Notes: generated by a model not told the origin, from the letters alone. Shown: positions 1 to 9,074, counted from the first letter of the stretch. The stretch: 64,000 nt of DNA from Mesorhizobium sp. NZP2077 (GCF_013170805.1 NZ_CP051293.1:6082001-6146000), one strand, 5' to 3'. Numbers and translations are program-made.

Positions 1-1195
1 AGGATCCATCGTCTGTTTGATCATGTGCCTTTCCGAAACCGGCCCCCAGTCTTAGGGACCATGTTCGATACCGCTCGCGCAGGATTTGCGCCGAGCGACG
101 TGCGCCTTCCAGATCGAGACGATGCGAGGACGGCGGCGGCCCCACAAGCGCCTGTTCGATCGCTTGCGCCAAGCCTTCAGGCGTCAGGTCGTTTTCGGTC
201 AGCACCGTTGCAAGATCGAGTTCTTCGAGCATCAGGGCGCGAGCCGTCTGTTCGGTTTCCCCGCCGGCTGCAAATGGAACGAGCAGGGAGCGACAACCCG
301 CGCGCAGGACATCGCAGACCGTGTTGTAACCCGCCTGCGAGACTGACAGGCGGGCGCCTGCCAGCAGGCTGGCGAAATCCTCGCGGAACCGGAAGATAGA
401 CAGGCCCGGCGTAGCATCCCGCGCGATCGCGTTAAACTCGTCTTTCGGCAGGTTTGGGCCGGTGATCAGACACCATTTCCAACCGTTGTTGGCATTCCGC
501 GCCGCTGCGATGGTGGCGCTGACAAGGCTCTTTCCGGCAGCCCCGCCGCCAACCGACACCAGGACGTCGAAGCGCTCGGAGGCCGCGGGCGACGGCGGTG
601 CGGCAACGAGCCCTGAGTACGCGACCTCGGCCCTGATCGCCGCAGCCAGTGGAAATGTCTTGTCGATGGTCGCGAAAGCCGGATCGCCGTGGACCATGAC
701 AAGGTCGAAATGCCTGTTGATGAGATCGACCGTTTCCTCGTTTCGGCCCGGCTTGACGCGCTGCTGAAGGATATCGCGGACGGACGTCGCCAGCAGCGGT
801 CGGGGCGACGTCGCATCGATGGCCTCGATCAGCGGCAAGAGTTCGAAACGCATCTGCCGGCGTCCGAATGGAAACGCCTCGACAATGACGATATCCGGCC
901 TGCAATCCCGGAATGCCTGAAGCAGCATCCCTGAACGCAATGTCTTGAAATCATCGTCGATGGGTTTGCCCTGCAGGTCGACAAGTCCGGAAAATCCTTC
1001 GTCGCCGGAGGTGACAGGCGGCAGGGTTACAGTTTTTACCCCCGGTCCCGGAAACCCCGCGATCGGCGCTCCGCCGGTCACGACGGTGACGTCAAACCCG
1101 TCATCGACCAGAGCCGCCGCAATGCGGCTGGCGCGCGCGAGGTGGCCGACGCCGAGCAGGTGCTGGACATAGAAGAAAGCCCGCAGCCGCTTCAT
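1..1195 (-). CDS. MurG-like glycosyltransferase, C-terminus beyond left edge
   Basis: The frame opens with ATG at 1195 and remains open to the window edge, giving 398 codons without a stop; the C-terminus is missing. The N-terminus carries the Gly-His loop of GT-B enzymes (LLGVGHLARASRIA, about residues 13-26). The second half has SVGGGAAGK and QAGYNT followed by VPFAAGGETEQ, as in the sugar-nucleotide domain of MurG/GT28-type transferases. The start ATG overlaps the stop of the upstream glycosyltransferase in an ATGA (1192-1195), so the two are translationally coupled. It is the third gene of a glycosyltransferase operon and probably acts in cell-surface polysaccharide or glycolipid synthesis; the sugar donor and acceptor cannot be read from the sequence. 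Confidence 0.85.
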   Translation of the reverse strand, partial: MKRLRAFFYVQHLLGVGHLARASRIAAALVDDGFDVTVVTGGAPIAGFPGPGVKTVTLPPVTSGDEGFSGLVDLQGKPIDDDFKTLRSGMLLQAFRDCRPDIVIVEAFPFGRRQMRFELLPLIEAIDATSPRPLLATSVRDILQQRVKPGRNEETVDLINRHFDLVMVHGDPAFATIDKTFPLAAAIRAEVAYSGLVAAPPSPAASERFDVLVSVGGGAAGKSLVSATIAAARNANNGWKWCLITGPNLPKDEFNAIARDATPGLSIFRFREDFASLLAGARLSVSQAGYNTVCDVLRAGCRSLLVPFAAGGETEQTARALMLEELDLATVLTENDLTPEGLAQAIEQALVGPPPSSHRLDLEGARRSAQILRERYRTWSLRLGAGFGKAHDQTDDGS

Positions 1196-2436
1196 TGGGC
1201 GGCCCGCCACTCCTGCTGGAACAGTTGCTTGAGCTGTCCAATGCTTGCCACGTGATCGAAATTGCTTCGCACGCGCCGCTCCGCGGCGTCGCCCAGGAGG
1301 GCGCGCAGCATGGGATCGCGGATCAGGCGCTCCAGCGCCTGTGCCAGGGCAATTGGGTTTTCCGTCGGAACCAGCAGCCCGGTTTCCTCCGGCGATAAAA
1401 GCTCCGGCACGCCGGAGATGTCGGTCGACACGCAGGCAAGCCGCTGGCTGGCCGCCTCCACCAGAACATTCGGCAGGCCGTCCCGGTCGCCATTGGCGGT
1501 GATCCTGCAGGCCAGGGCGAAAATGTCGGCGCCTCGGTAGTGCTCAAGCACCTCCTTTTGCGCCAGCGCGCCTTTCCAGGAGACGCGACCATCCAGTCCG
1601 AGCTTTTGCGCCAGCGCCTTGAGCCGTTCCAGTTCCTCGCCGCCGCCGATATGCTCGAAACGCCACGCCAAATCACCAGGCAAGAGGGCAAGGGCCTCCA
1701 GCAAGGTATCGTAGCCTTTCTTTGCAACGGCGCGACCGACACTCAGAACGACAACCGGTTCGCCCGGCACCGAGCCGTCATGCTGTTTTCGCGCCTCGCT
1801 AAAACTGCCGAAGCGATCAAGGTCGAGCCCATGATAGCTCAGATGCACAGACGAGTTGCCGTTGGCGAGTTCCTTCAGACGGTCAAAGCCGGTTTTCGTG
1901 CAAGTGACCGTCCAGCGCGCCGAGGCAAGCTTGTCAGCCAGATCCCAATCCGCCGAAGTCCAGATGTCCTTGGCATGGGCCGAGCAGCTCCAGGGCAGGT
2001 CACGAAGCTGGCTGGCATAGCGTGTCACCGATGCCGGTGTGTGCGCGAAATGTGCATGCAGCCATCCCGCGTCTTGCGGCCATTCGGCCGCCAGCACCAG
2101 CGCTTGCCCGAAGCGGCGCACCCGATTGCGCGTAAAGTCGCGGGGGATATCGACGGCCAGCGATCCGAGCGCGTGCCAGAAACCCGGCCGTGGCAGACAA
2201 GCAAATAGCGAGCGAACCACGCGCAGCGGCTCTTGATGCAGATATTCGGGGAGATAATGGACGGGCGCTTTGATCTCGTCATGCACGGGGTGGCGTTTTG
2301 CGTCGGTCGGCCGCCTGAGCGCAACAAGTATCAGGTCGAACCCCTCACGCTCCAGACCGAGCAGTTCCTGCGCGATGAAGGTTTCCGACAGCCGCGGATA
2401 GCCCTTCAGCACCACGACGATCTTGCGACGCTGCAA
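1192..2436 (-). CDS. GT4-family glycosyltransferase
   Basis: The 414-residue protein has the GT-B fold signature of family GT4: an N-terminal GYPRLSETFIAQEL stretch typical of surface-polysaccharide transferases, a central SVGRAVAKKGYDTLLEA segment, and the C-terminal donor-binding motif DGLPNVLVEAASQ with the two spaced acidic residues. The start is TTG at 2436, two bases after the stop of the upstream gene; there is no alternative start near the conserved N-terminus. The stop overlaps the ATG of the next gene. It likely transfers a hexose onto a lipid-linked or polysaccharide acceptor at the inner face of the membrane, working with the two MurG-like partners on either side. Confidence 0.88.
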   Translation of the reverse strand: MQRRKIVVVLKGYPRLSETFIAQELLGLEREGFDLILVALRRPTDAKRHPVHDEIKAPVHYLPEYLHQEPLRVVRSLFACLPRPGFWHALGSLAVDIPRDFTRNRVRRFGQALVLAAEWPQDAGWLHAHFAHTPASVTRYASQLRDLPWSCSAHAKDIWTSADWDLADKLASARWTVTCTKTGFDRLKELANGNSSVHLSYHGLDLDRFGSFSEARKQHDGSVPGEPVVVLSVGRAVAKKGYDTLLEALALLPGDLAWRFEHIGGGEELERLKALAQKLGLDGRVSWKGALAQKEVLEHYRGADIFALACRITANGDRDGLPNVLVEAASQRLACVSTDISGVPELLSPEETGLLVPTENPIALAQALERLIRDPMLRALLGDAAERRVRSNFDHVASIGQLKQLFQQEWRAAQ

Positions 2437-2437
2437 C

Positions 2438-3652
2438 TCAGCTTATTCCTTCGATGACCGAAAGGTGGTGTCCGGCCCGCCGGTCGAGCAGTTCCGCGAC
2501 GATTTCGGAAATATGAGGCAGCCCTTCCAGCGTCAGATGCGGATTGCTCTGCGATGGGCGGGGCCGGCCAGACAGCACCTTCAGTGCATCGGAAAGCCGC
2601 TGGGAATCCTTGGCTTCTTCCGGCAAAAGCATCTCGACAAGGCCGAGTTCGGCCGCGCGCCGAGCCCGGATTAGTTGTTCCTCGCGGGGCGTAACGCGCG
2701 GCACGATCAGCGCCGGCTTGTCGAAAGAGAGTATCTCACAATAGGTGTTGTAGCCGCCCATCGCCACCACCGCCTTGGCGCCGGCAATCAGGTCTTCCAT
2801 GCGGTTGTCGAACTCAATGATCTTGACGTAGGGGATCTTGGCCCCCTTCTTGAGCAGCTTGTTGCGCTTTCGCGCCGGCATATAAGGCCCAAGCACGATC
2901 AGCGCCCTATGCTGCAATTGCGGATCCTGCTGATAGGCATCGATCACGTCGTGGATAAGTTCGGCGCCGTCACCGCCACCACCGGTGGTAACGAGGATAT
3001 AGTCGCCCTCGGGCCGGTGGCCGGGCAACTCGTTTCGCTGCAGGCTCCGTTGCAGGAAGCCGAGGAACCTCATCTTTGCCCTGACAGCCGGCGGCACATC
3101 CATGCCAGTCAACGGATCGTAGAAATCCGGTGGGCCATAGACCCAGACCTTGTCATAGAACAGGCCTATCTTGCGCATCACATCCCTGCGTGCCCACTCA
3201 GCTTCGAGCAGATGCGGCGCGTCCATAACCTCGCGCAGGCCAAGCACGAGCGTCGTTCCTCGCGTCTTGAGGTAGGACAGCGTGTCCTCGATCTCCCCGC
3301 GCAGGCCGAGCGGTTCCTTGTCGACGATGAAGATATCCGGCCGGAAGGTCTCGGCTGTGTGGCGGATGATCGACTGGCGCATCCTTAGCGTCTCATGCAG
3401 ATCGATATCCTTTTCCAGCGAGGTGTATTCGCCGTTGCGCAACTTGATGACGCTGGGAATCTTCACGAAGTCGACACGGGCGCGGTAGTCGAAGGCGCCA
3501 GCGATGGTCGCGCCCGAAATGATAAGCACCTGAAGTCCGCGGAAATCCTCGACCAGCGAATGCGCGATCGTCCGGCAGCGCTGTAAGTGGCCGAGCCCGA
3601 ACGTGTCGTGGCTGTACATGAGAATTCGAGCATTTTGTGCGTGCTGGGTCAT
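2438..3652 (-). CDS. MurG/GT28-like glycosyltransferase
   Basis: The 404-residue protein begins with a MYSHDTFGLGHLQRCRTIA segment, the Gly-His nucleotide-sugar loop of MurG-like GT-B enzymes. It later shows VTTGGGGDGAELI and VAMGGYNTYCEILSF, matching the C-terminal UDP-sugar-binding half. It is the first gene of a three-gene minus-strand operon (this gene, the GT4 enzyme, a second MurG-like enzyme). Two distinct GT28-like enzymes flanking a GT4 enzyme suggest assembly of a short glycan on a lipid or polymer. The ribosome binding site before ATG 3652 is weak (AAGACG). The acceptor and donor are unknown. Confidence 0.85.
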   Translation of the reverse strand: MTQHAQNARILMYSHDTFGLGHLQRCRTIAHSLVEDFRGLQVLIISGATIAGAFDYRARVDFVKIPSVIKLRNGEYTSLEKDIDLHETLRMRQSIIRHTAETFRPDIFIVDKEPLGLRGEIEDTLSYLKTRGTTLVLGLREVMDAPHLLEAEWARRDVMRKIGLFYDKVWVYGPPDFYDPLTGMDVPPAVRAKMRFLGFLQRSLQRNELPGHRPEGDYILVTTGGGGDGAELIHDVIDAYQQDPQLQHRALIVLGPYMPARKRNKLLKKGAKIPYVKIIEFDNRMEDLIAGAKAVVAMGGYNTYCEILSFDKPALIVPRVTPREEQLIRARRAAELGLVEMLLPEEAKDSQRLSDALKVLSGRPRPSQSNPHLTLEGLPHISEIVAELLDRRAGHHLSVIEGIS

Positions 3653-4159
3653 TATTGAACGTCTTTTAGAATTCTCGCCTTGAGGACCGTGGGCGACCTC
3701 CCAGGTTTCGAAACCCGCGCAGGCCTAGCGACCTGTTTTGAAGCATGAGACCGCAATTTTCAATTTGTATTACCCAGGAGGGTCCAAGGATGACGCTCTC
3801 TTGATCGTGCCTTCGAGCTGATCGTCCGCTATACGACGTTCTATAATGCCGTCCAAGCTCATTAATCACCTCAAGGGTCGGGCTATTCGAGCCGCCGCGT
3901 GACAGCGCCTCGTTTCCGAAGGTGCGCCTGGAGTAAGGTAAAGACCTGCGAAATTCGGCGAAAGGGCTATTTTAGTGTGGAAAGGCATAGGATTATCTGC
4001 GGCTTGTTGACTATCGACGCCACATCATCAATTGGACCTCGGTTGTCGGTAAGCTGTTGATTTTCATGAGATAGGTTCTGATTGGCTGCCGGCGGCAAAA
4101 CAGCAGCGGGAAGATCTGACGGTATTTCCGGCGACACATCCAGGAGGGATCGAGTTCCG
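3653..4159. other. intergenic region, no supported gene
   Basis: This stretch should hold the promoter of the glycosyltransferase operon on its left side. The short open frames here have no recognisable protein character or convincing ribosome binding site, and I see no stable hairpin. Confidence 0.5.
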
Positions 4160-4625
4160 GCTGCCAGACACTTCCTGCGCAAGACGCTTGCCCACCCTGG
4201 ACGGCCTAGTCGCATCGTCGCCGAAGGCAGTCGGCCAATCGTGAGGCAGTCATGTCCTGCGATGCTGAGAGCCGTCCGCGGGAGCGATCGCACAGACCAT
4301 CGATCCTTGTCCGCAAAAGCCACTACCTCAACAATCGGATCGAACAGGATCACCGGCGCATCAAACGCCGCGTTCGATCCACGCTCGGCTTCAAGTCCAT
4401 GGCGAATACCCAGATCACCCTATCGGGCATCGAGCGGTCCACATGATGCGGAAGCGACAGGTGAGGTTCGCCTACCACCCTAGAGCAGTTCACCGTTTCA
4501 CGAAAACGGCGTACTGCTCTAACTCTTTGTTTTTCCGCAATTCCGGACGGAAAACCCGCTCACACTTTTCCTGGAATTGCTCTAGTCCGTCAATTGCCGA
4601 GCAATTCCAAATGCTCACCGCCTGA
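4160..4625 (+). pseudogene. decayed IS6-family transposase, C-terminal half
   Basis: Translation in shifting frames gives successive pieces of an IS6 (IS26-like) DDE transposase: AARHFLRKTLAHPGRP near 4160, then a frame change to the hallmark YLNNRIEQDHRRIKRRVR and LGFKSMANTQITLSGIE (about 4320-4430), then another change to VHMMRKRQVRFAY near 4440, and finally SPSIAEQFQMLTA with the stop at 4623-4625. The N-terminal half and both terminal repeats are gone, and at least two frameshifts separate the conserved blocks. The final segment is interrupted by the palindromic element at 4483-4582. It cannot encode an active transposase. Confidence 0.8.
4483..4582. mobile_element. palindromic MITE/RIME-like element inside the IS6 relic
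   Basis: A 100-bp element begins GAGCAGTTCACC and ends GGAATTGCTC, giving imperfect terminal inverted repeats; internally CCGTTTCACGAAAACGG forms a hairpin. It is flanked by a direct TA (4481-4482 and 4583-4584), or CTAG if the ends are read one base differently. Removing 102 bases joins FAYHP directly to SPSIAEQF and restores the transposase C-terminus, so this is a genuine insertion. I recall very similar palindromic repeats as widespread intergenic elements in rhizobia, but copy number cannot be tested here. Confidence 0.75.
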
Positions 4626-4908
4626 TCAATTCTCCGAGGCGATGCTCTTCCCGCCCACATGCCGGAATTGCGACAGAGCCGCGGTCGGTGCTCGAACCCG
4701 GCGATGATTTCGCGGTTGGAGACGTTCATCTCCTCTGTCAGAAAGGCAATCAAGCTGCTTTCGACGCAAGGACAATCCATCCAGCTTCTTTTAAAGATTT
4801 TTTTCTACGGTTGCCTTCGCTCCCGCACTGCTTAGGGCGACGAGGCTAGTGCACTCGCAAGAGCTTGAACGTGTAACCGTCAGCTCCCTATCAGTCACCT
4901 TCAGTTCG

Positions 4909-4938
4909 AAAAAAAACGGCCGACTTTCGCCGGCCGTT
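4909..4938 (-). terminator. rho-independent terminator of the porin gene
   Basis: On the minus strand an 8-bp perfect stem (AACGGCCG at 4915-4922 pairing with CGGCCGTT at 4931-4938) is followed by a run of eight T residues. It lies about 20 bases downstream of the porin stop codon and is a textbook intrinsic terminator. Confidence 0.9.
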
Positions 4939-4960
4939 CTCGCTCTAAACTTCTAAGCTA

Positions 4961-6091
4961 TTAGAAGTCGCGCTGGAAGCGGATAACGCCGCCCCAACCG
5001 GACTTCTTACCAACGAAGGTGCCGTCTTCGACATTCACCGCATTCACGGCGCGGGTATAGTTCAGCTCCGGCTTGACCCAGAAGCCGGGAACGATCGTGT
5101 ACTGGATGCCGACAGAAGCAGCCGCTTCCTTATCCTGGTCATACGAGGCCTCGGCATAAAGCGCCGTCTTCTCGTTGAACTTGTACGTGCCGCCGCCCCA
5201 GACAGCCCAGTGACCGCCCCAAGGCTTATAGTCATTCCTGAGGACGTTCTTGTCGGAGCCGTAGCCGCCCATAATGAAGACCGAGAAGGCATCGTTGAAC
5301 TTGATGTCGGCGCGAAGCTTGCCGGACCACTCTTCATAGACGGCGTTATAGGCAGCGACGCCGCTGAGCGTACCCCAGCCCTGGGTGTACTTCACACCAC
5401 CCACGACGTGCGGCATATAGCTGTCGAGCATGTTGCTGTCATGTTGACCTTCTTCAGCGCCGATGATCGCCGAGAAGCCGTTTCCAGCATCAAACGTGTA
5501 GTTGACCTGGTTCGTGTTGTCGTCATCGCCGTATTGAATGAACGAATCGTTGATCGCCGCGCCGGCAAAATTGGTCCAGCTCGCAAAGATCGAATCGTTG
5601 TAGCCGATCATGAAGCCGCCAAGCGTGATATACCCCGAACCCAGCGATGCGCTGTTGGTCTTGGCTGTTACAAGCCCCGAATCGTCGTTGAGCGCGGAGC
5701 CTGGAACGGTTGTGACGCCGGATTGCGCATCAATGCCGATGTGGCTTTTCAGGGTGCCAAGCTCGGTTTCCGCGGCAGTGTCGACATTCAGCTCGACCTT
5801 GGTCTGCTTATTCCAGGTTCCCTGCCACTTGCCGGTCATCTTGTCGATGTTCCACTTGCCGTCATAGCCGTTGTACTGGCTACCGACGCTTGCAGTGTAA
5901 CGGACGTACCCGCCGATCTTCAAGCACGTCTCCGTGCCGGGAATGTAGAAGTAGCCAGCGCCGTAGACGTCGCAAATCTTGACGTATTCAGCGGGTTCCG
6001 GTTCGGCGACGACGACGGCGTCGGCGGCGCGCGCACCGGAAACTGCGATCAGAGCCGCAGCGGAGCCGAGGAGAAGGCTCTTGATGTTCAT
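4961..6091 (-). CDS. Rhizobiales general porin (Omp2/RopA-type)
   Basis: The product is a 376-residue outer-membrane porin. It starts with a signal peptide (MNIKSLLLGSAAALIAVSG, cleavage after ARA), followed by the family hallmark VKICDVYGAGYFYIPGTETC and LKIGGYVRY. The rest alternates as beta-strands with aromatic girdles and ends in VIRFQRDF, a C-terminal aromatic residue recognised for barrel insertion. Two cysteines in the hallmark segment are typical of the family. The ATG at 6091 is chosen over an upstream in-frame start because it has a strong GGAGG nine bases upstream and gives a proper signal peptide. It forms diffusion channels for small hydrophilic solutes. It is monocistronic with its own terminator. 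Confidence 0.95.
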   Translation of the reverse strand: MNIKSLLLGSAAALIAVSGARAADAVVVAEPEPAEYVKICDVYGAGYFYIPGTETCLKIGGYVRYTASVGSQYNGYDGKWNIDKMTGKWQGTWNKQTKVELNVDTAAETELGTLKSHIGIDAQSGVTTVPGSALNDDSGLVTAKTNSASLGSGYITLGGFMIGYNDSIFASWTNFAGAAINDSFIQYGDDDNTNQVNYTFDAGNGFSAIIGAEEGQHDSNMLDSYMPHVVGGVKYTQGWGTLSGVAAYNAVYEEWSGKLRADIKFNDAFSVFIMGGYGSDKNVLRNDYKPWGGHWAVWGGGTYKFNEKTALYAEASYDQDKEAAASVGIQYTIVPGFWVKPELNYTRAVNAVNVEDGTFVGKKSGWGGVIRFQRDF

Positions 6092-6633
6092 TTCTTGTGA
6101 CCTCCAGTCAGAGAGACTTAAAAAAAGGGTCTGGGTTTCTTTGCTGAAGGAGCGTTCCCTGCCCCATCCCCACTCGTGAAAAAGATGCGCATCGCGCCCC
6201 TTCCTCATCAGCAACATTACCGATGCCGCCGCGGCGTTCAACAAGGATCGTGACGGAAAAGGGGCAGTCAGGGTGCGATGTCGCAGCTATGTTGCAGAAA
6301 AGACACGAATTGAATGGGGCGGTTAAGAAAGCATTAGCGATTTGCGCAGCGGGCCGTGTCCGAGCACTGCCGTCTTGCGCGACTCAGCCAACCGGGCGCG
6401 CCTTAAAGTTGGTTCTTTGTCAGAAGTGCCAGAACGAGGCGTGAGGCGGGCATTCTTGTGGATGTTCATTCGGACCCTCCGGTGAGTGCTGAAGCCTGGT
6501 AACGCCAGTCTCTCCGGTCCGGTCCGAATGGACAACCTCCCGAAAGCTCACAACCAGTTCGGCCTCGCTTATTCGCTTCAATCGCCGGTAGGGTTCATTT
6601 ATCCGGCTGCCCGGTCGCCAACAAGCGGCGTTG
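6092..6633. promoter_or_regulatory. porin upstream region with inverted repeat
   Basis: This 540-bp gap holds the porin leader and promoter on its left side and no supported gene. A perfect 10-bp inverted repeat, CATTCGGACC at 6467-6476 and GGTCCGAATG at 6521-6530, extends imperfectly inward. It is not followed by a T-run, so it is better viewed as a possible operator or RNA hairpin than as a terminator. Confidence 0.35.
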
Positions 6634-8337
6634 CTATTTGAGCCGCTCCAGCAGCGGCTTCAGCCGGTCGCCATAGCCTCTCCAAAGATTGACCGAGCCC
6701 TTATACATCGGCTGGCGCACCTGCGCGGCGGAAGCGGTTCGCACCCCCCGGTCGGCGTGCTGGAAGGCAAGCACTTGGTCGTTCCACGGCAGCCCGAGCC
6801 AATCGATGAGCGCGCGGCTCTGGCCTTCCTGGTCGGCGACGAAATCTTCGTATCGCACATCGTGCACCACGCCTGGTAACACCACGCGCCAGTGCGCCAT
6901 CATGTCCGAGTAGAGGTTGTGAAAATCGGCCAGTTCCTCCAGATCGTACCCGTAAAGATGACCGTCGGCGCGGAAATGGGTCTTGTAGATAGACAGGCAG
7001 GTCGCAGCCGCGCCGCGCGCGCAATGCACGATTTTCGCCTTGGGCAGCATCAAATGCAGGAAGCCAATCAACAGGAAATTTCCCGGCATCTTATCGGTGA
7101 TGTGCCTGTGGCCCGGGTAACGGGCACGCAGCATATCGAGATAGTCTTGGCCGGCGTCGGCGAAGGCCTTGTCCTTCACACCCGCGAGTCCGAGCGGAAA
7201 GCCGCCCTTTGCGTTGAGCGGAAAGGCTTTTGCCACGACAGTGCGCAGGATGGTCAGCTCCCCGGCGCCAAACACCTGCGGGTGGCTGGCAAGGATCTGC
7301 TCGACCAGCGTGGTGCCCGAGCGCGGCATGCCAACAATGAAGACCGGTGAGTCGTCCTCGATGCCGCTCAGTCGATGCTTCTCGACGAACTCCTTCGAGA
7401 AGGCCGACTTTATCGCGGCGAAGTCGGCGCGAGTCTTTTCCCCGTCATAGGCGATGCCCGCACGGCGAATGCGGTTGCCCTCAGCGAAGAAGTCGAAAGC
7501 GCGGTTGTAGTCTTTCAGGTCATCGTGCGCCTTGCCGAGCCCGAAGGAGAGTTGCATCCGCTCAAGGCTCCCCGCCGGCACGCGACCGTGCAACGCCTCC
7601 ATCGCCTTCAACTCGACGTCAGGCTGTCTCTGTAGCTTCACCAGCGACAGCAATTGCCACGAGACAGCGCGGTCGGGATTGACGACAAGCGCCGCACGGA
7701 ATTTTTCCGCCGCCTCGTCGATCCGACCCTTTTCCATTAGAGCCACGCCCAGCAAATGCAACAGATCAGCGTCCTTCGGCCGGATCGCCAGCGCCTCGCT
7801 CAGCGCCGTGATCGCCTCATCCGTGCGCCCGGCCTCCTGCAACGTGTCAGCCAGGCCGAGGCGCGCGCGCATGTGGAACGGGCTGCGGCTGATAGTGCCG
7901 CGGAACGCATGCTCCGCCGCCTCGAAACGGCCGAGCAGCTTCTCGGTAGCGCCGAGATTGTCGCGCATCGCGAGACTGTCCGGCCGAGCCGCGACTGCCT
8001 TGCGGAAGCTGGCGGCCGCCGCCTGTGTGGCGCCCAGGTCGCGCTGCACCGTGCCTAGATTGTTCAGGAAATCCGCGTTGTTCGGCTCGCTTTTCAGCGA
8101 CCGTTCCATGAGCGTCAGCCCTTCGGCGCTGCGTCCGGTCTGGTGCATCAGCAGCCCAAGAAAATGTTGCGCCGGAGCATGGTCACCGCGCTGCGCCAGA
8201 ACCTGACGATAGATTGTCTCGGCTTCTTGTCGCCGGCCGGCCTCGTGCAACGTCAAGCCTTGACGCACCGCGTCGTCCAGACCGCCACGCGGTGGCTGGC
8301 CGCCGCTTGCACCGTCCTTCGCGGCTCCTCTCCTCAA
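6634..8337 (-). CDS. TPR-repeat sulfotransferase
   Basis: The 567-residue protein has an N-terminal array of tetratricopeptide repeats (about residues 20-240, with repeating units such as GDHAPAQHFLGLLMHQTGR and NADFLNNLGTVQRDLG). A C-terminal sulfotransferase domain begins at about residue 330 with the PAPS-binding loop FIVGMPRSGTTLVEQIL. A second conserved block, VRYEDFVADQEGQ, lies near the C-terminus. Enzymes of this type transfer sulfate from PAPS to sugars or protein tyrosines, with the TPR part probably binding the acceptor. The only start before an upstream in-frame stop is TTG at 8337, so the N-terminal few residues are uncertain. It stands alone; the glycosyltransferases 3 kb away on the same strand could supply a glycan acceptor, which is inference. 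Confidence 0.88.
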   Translation of the reverse strand: MRRGAAKDGASGGQPPRGGLDDAVRQGLTLHEAGRRQEAETIYRQVLAQRGDHAPAQHFLGLLMHQTGRSAEGLTLMERSLKSEPNNADFLNNLGTVQRDLGATQAAAASFRKAVAARPDSLAMRDNLGATEKLLGRFEAAEHAFRGTISRSPFHMRARLGLADTLQEAGRTDEAITALSEALAIRPKDADLLHLLGVALMEKGRIDEAAEKFRAALVVNPDRAVSWQLLSLVKLQRQPDVELKAMEALHGRVPAGSLERMQLSFGLGKAHDDLKDYNRAFDFFAEGNRIRRAGIAYDGEKTRADFAAIKSAFSKEFVEKHRLSGIEDDSPVFIVGMPRSGTTLVEQILASHPQVFGAGELTILRTVVAKAFPLNAKGGFPLGLAGVKDKAFADAGQDYLDMLRARYPGHRHITDKMPGNFLLIGFLHLMLPKAKIVHCARGAAATCLSIYKTHFRADGHLYGYDLEELADFHNLYSDMMAHWRVVLPGVVHDVRYEDFVADQEGQSRALIDWLGLPWNDQVLAFQHADRGVRTASAAQVRQPMYKGSVNLWRGYGDRLKPLLERLK

Positions 8338-8717
8338 TGCCCTGTTTATGGGAACCTACCGTCGCGCTATCAAACTTTGATCGCACGTATGCCATCGACC
8401 TCATCGATGCAAGGGGAGATGCCAGACCTCGAGCCTCTTGCCTACTGACTTCGGCTAGAATGACGTTTTACGCCCCCGACGCTTGATCCTGCTGCGGCTC
8501 GGGCGGTCGGCGTCGCCGATCACCTCCGCCGGAGCCTCGACATGCGCAACCGCGGCCTCACTCGCCGCCGTCGAACCGTCCATGCGCTTCGCTCGAAGCG
8601 GTGCCGTAGCAACGCGACGCTGCTGCGGATCTCCTGGAGGCACGGCTTTCTGACTCAATCTGACTCAAGCAAGACCAAACATCGGCCGCTTGCCTCCAGC
8701 GCCCTAGGCGCCGAACA
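8338..8717. other. intergenic region, no supported gene
   Basis: No convincing gene was found. A minus-strand frame at 8455-8658 ends in a basic tail (RSRIKRRGRKTSF) and could be a relic, but it has no recognised domain or good start. Confidence 0.4.
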
Positions 8718-9074
8718 CTACGGTTTACGATTCGCAAGTGTCACGCGCGCCGCACTTCCGTCACTCAAAAAGACCAGCTGTTTTCCATCTGCAGACAAAG
8801 AGCCGCAATCGTCGTCCTCTTCGTCGTCATCATATGACAGACAAACCTCTCCTTTACTGTCTATCGTCCACTCTCCGGTATATTTGCCGTCTTCATCTTT
8901 CCCCAAAATGCTACCATTCGCCTTAAGCAATTCCACGTAGTCTACTCCGTCTTCCGATCCGCGTATCGTCGCGCCCTTTATCCTCTCTTTGACTGCAGAC
9001 GAATCTTGCGCCATTGCTATGTTGCAACAAAACACGATACAGAGCGCTATGGTTACAGAAACAACTCTGGTCAT
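8718..9074 (-). CDS. small secreted acidic protein of unknown function
   Basis: The 118-residue protein has a signal peptide (MTRVVSVTIALCIVFCCNIA, cleavage after AMA) and a mature part of about 95 residues with repeated short beta-hairpin-like segments. A strikingly acidic run, YDDDEEDDDCGS, sits about 30 residues from the end. GGAGG lies eight bases before the ATG at 9074, which supports the start. The GEW/GEVCLSY pattern resembles small periplasmic DUF995-like proteins, but I cannot assign a family. The AT-rich upstream region suggests its own promoter. Confidence 0.7.
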   Translation of the reverse strand: MTRVVSVTIALCIVFCCNIAMAQDSSAVKERIKGATIRGSEDGVDYVELLKANGSILGKDEDGKYTGEWTIDSKGEVCLSYDDDEEDDDCGSLSADGKQLVFLSDGSAARVTLANRKP

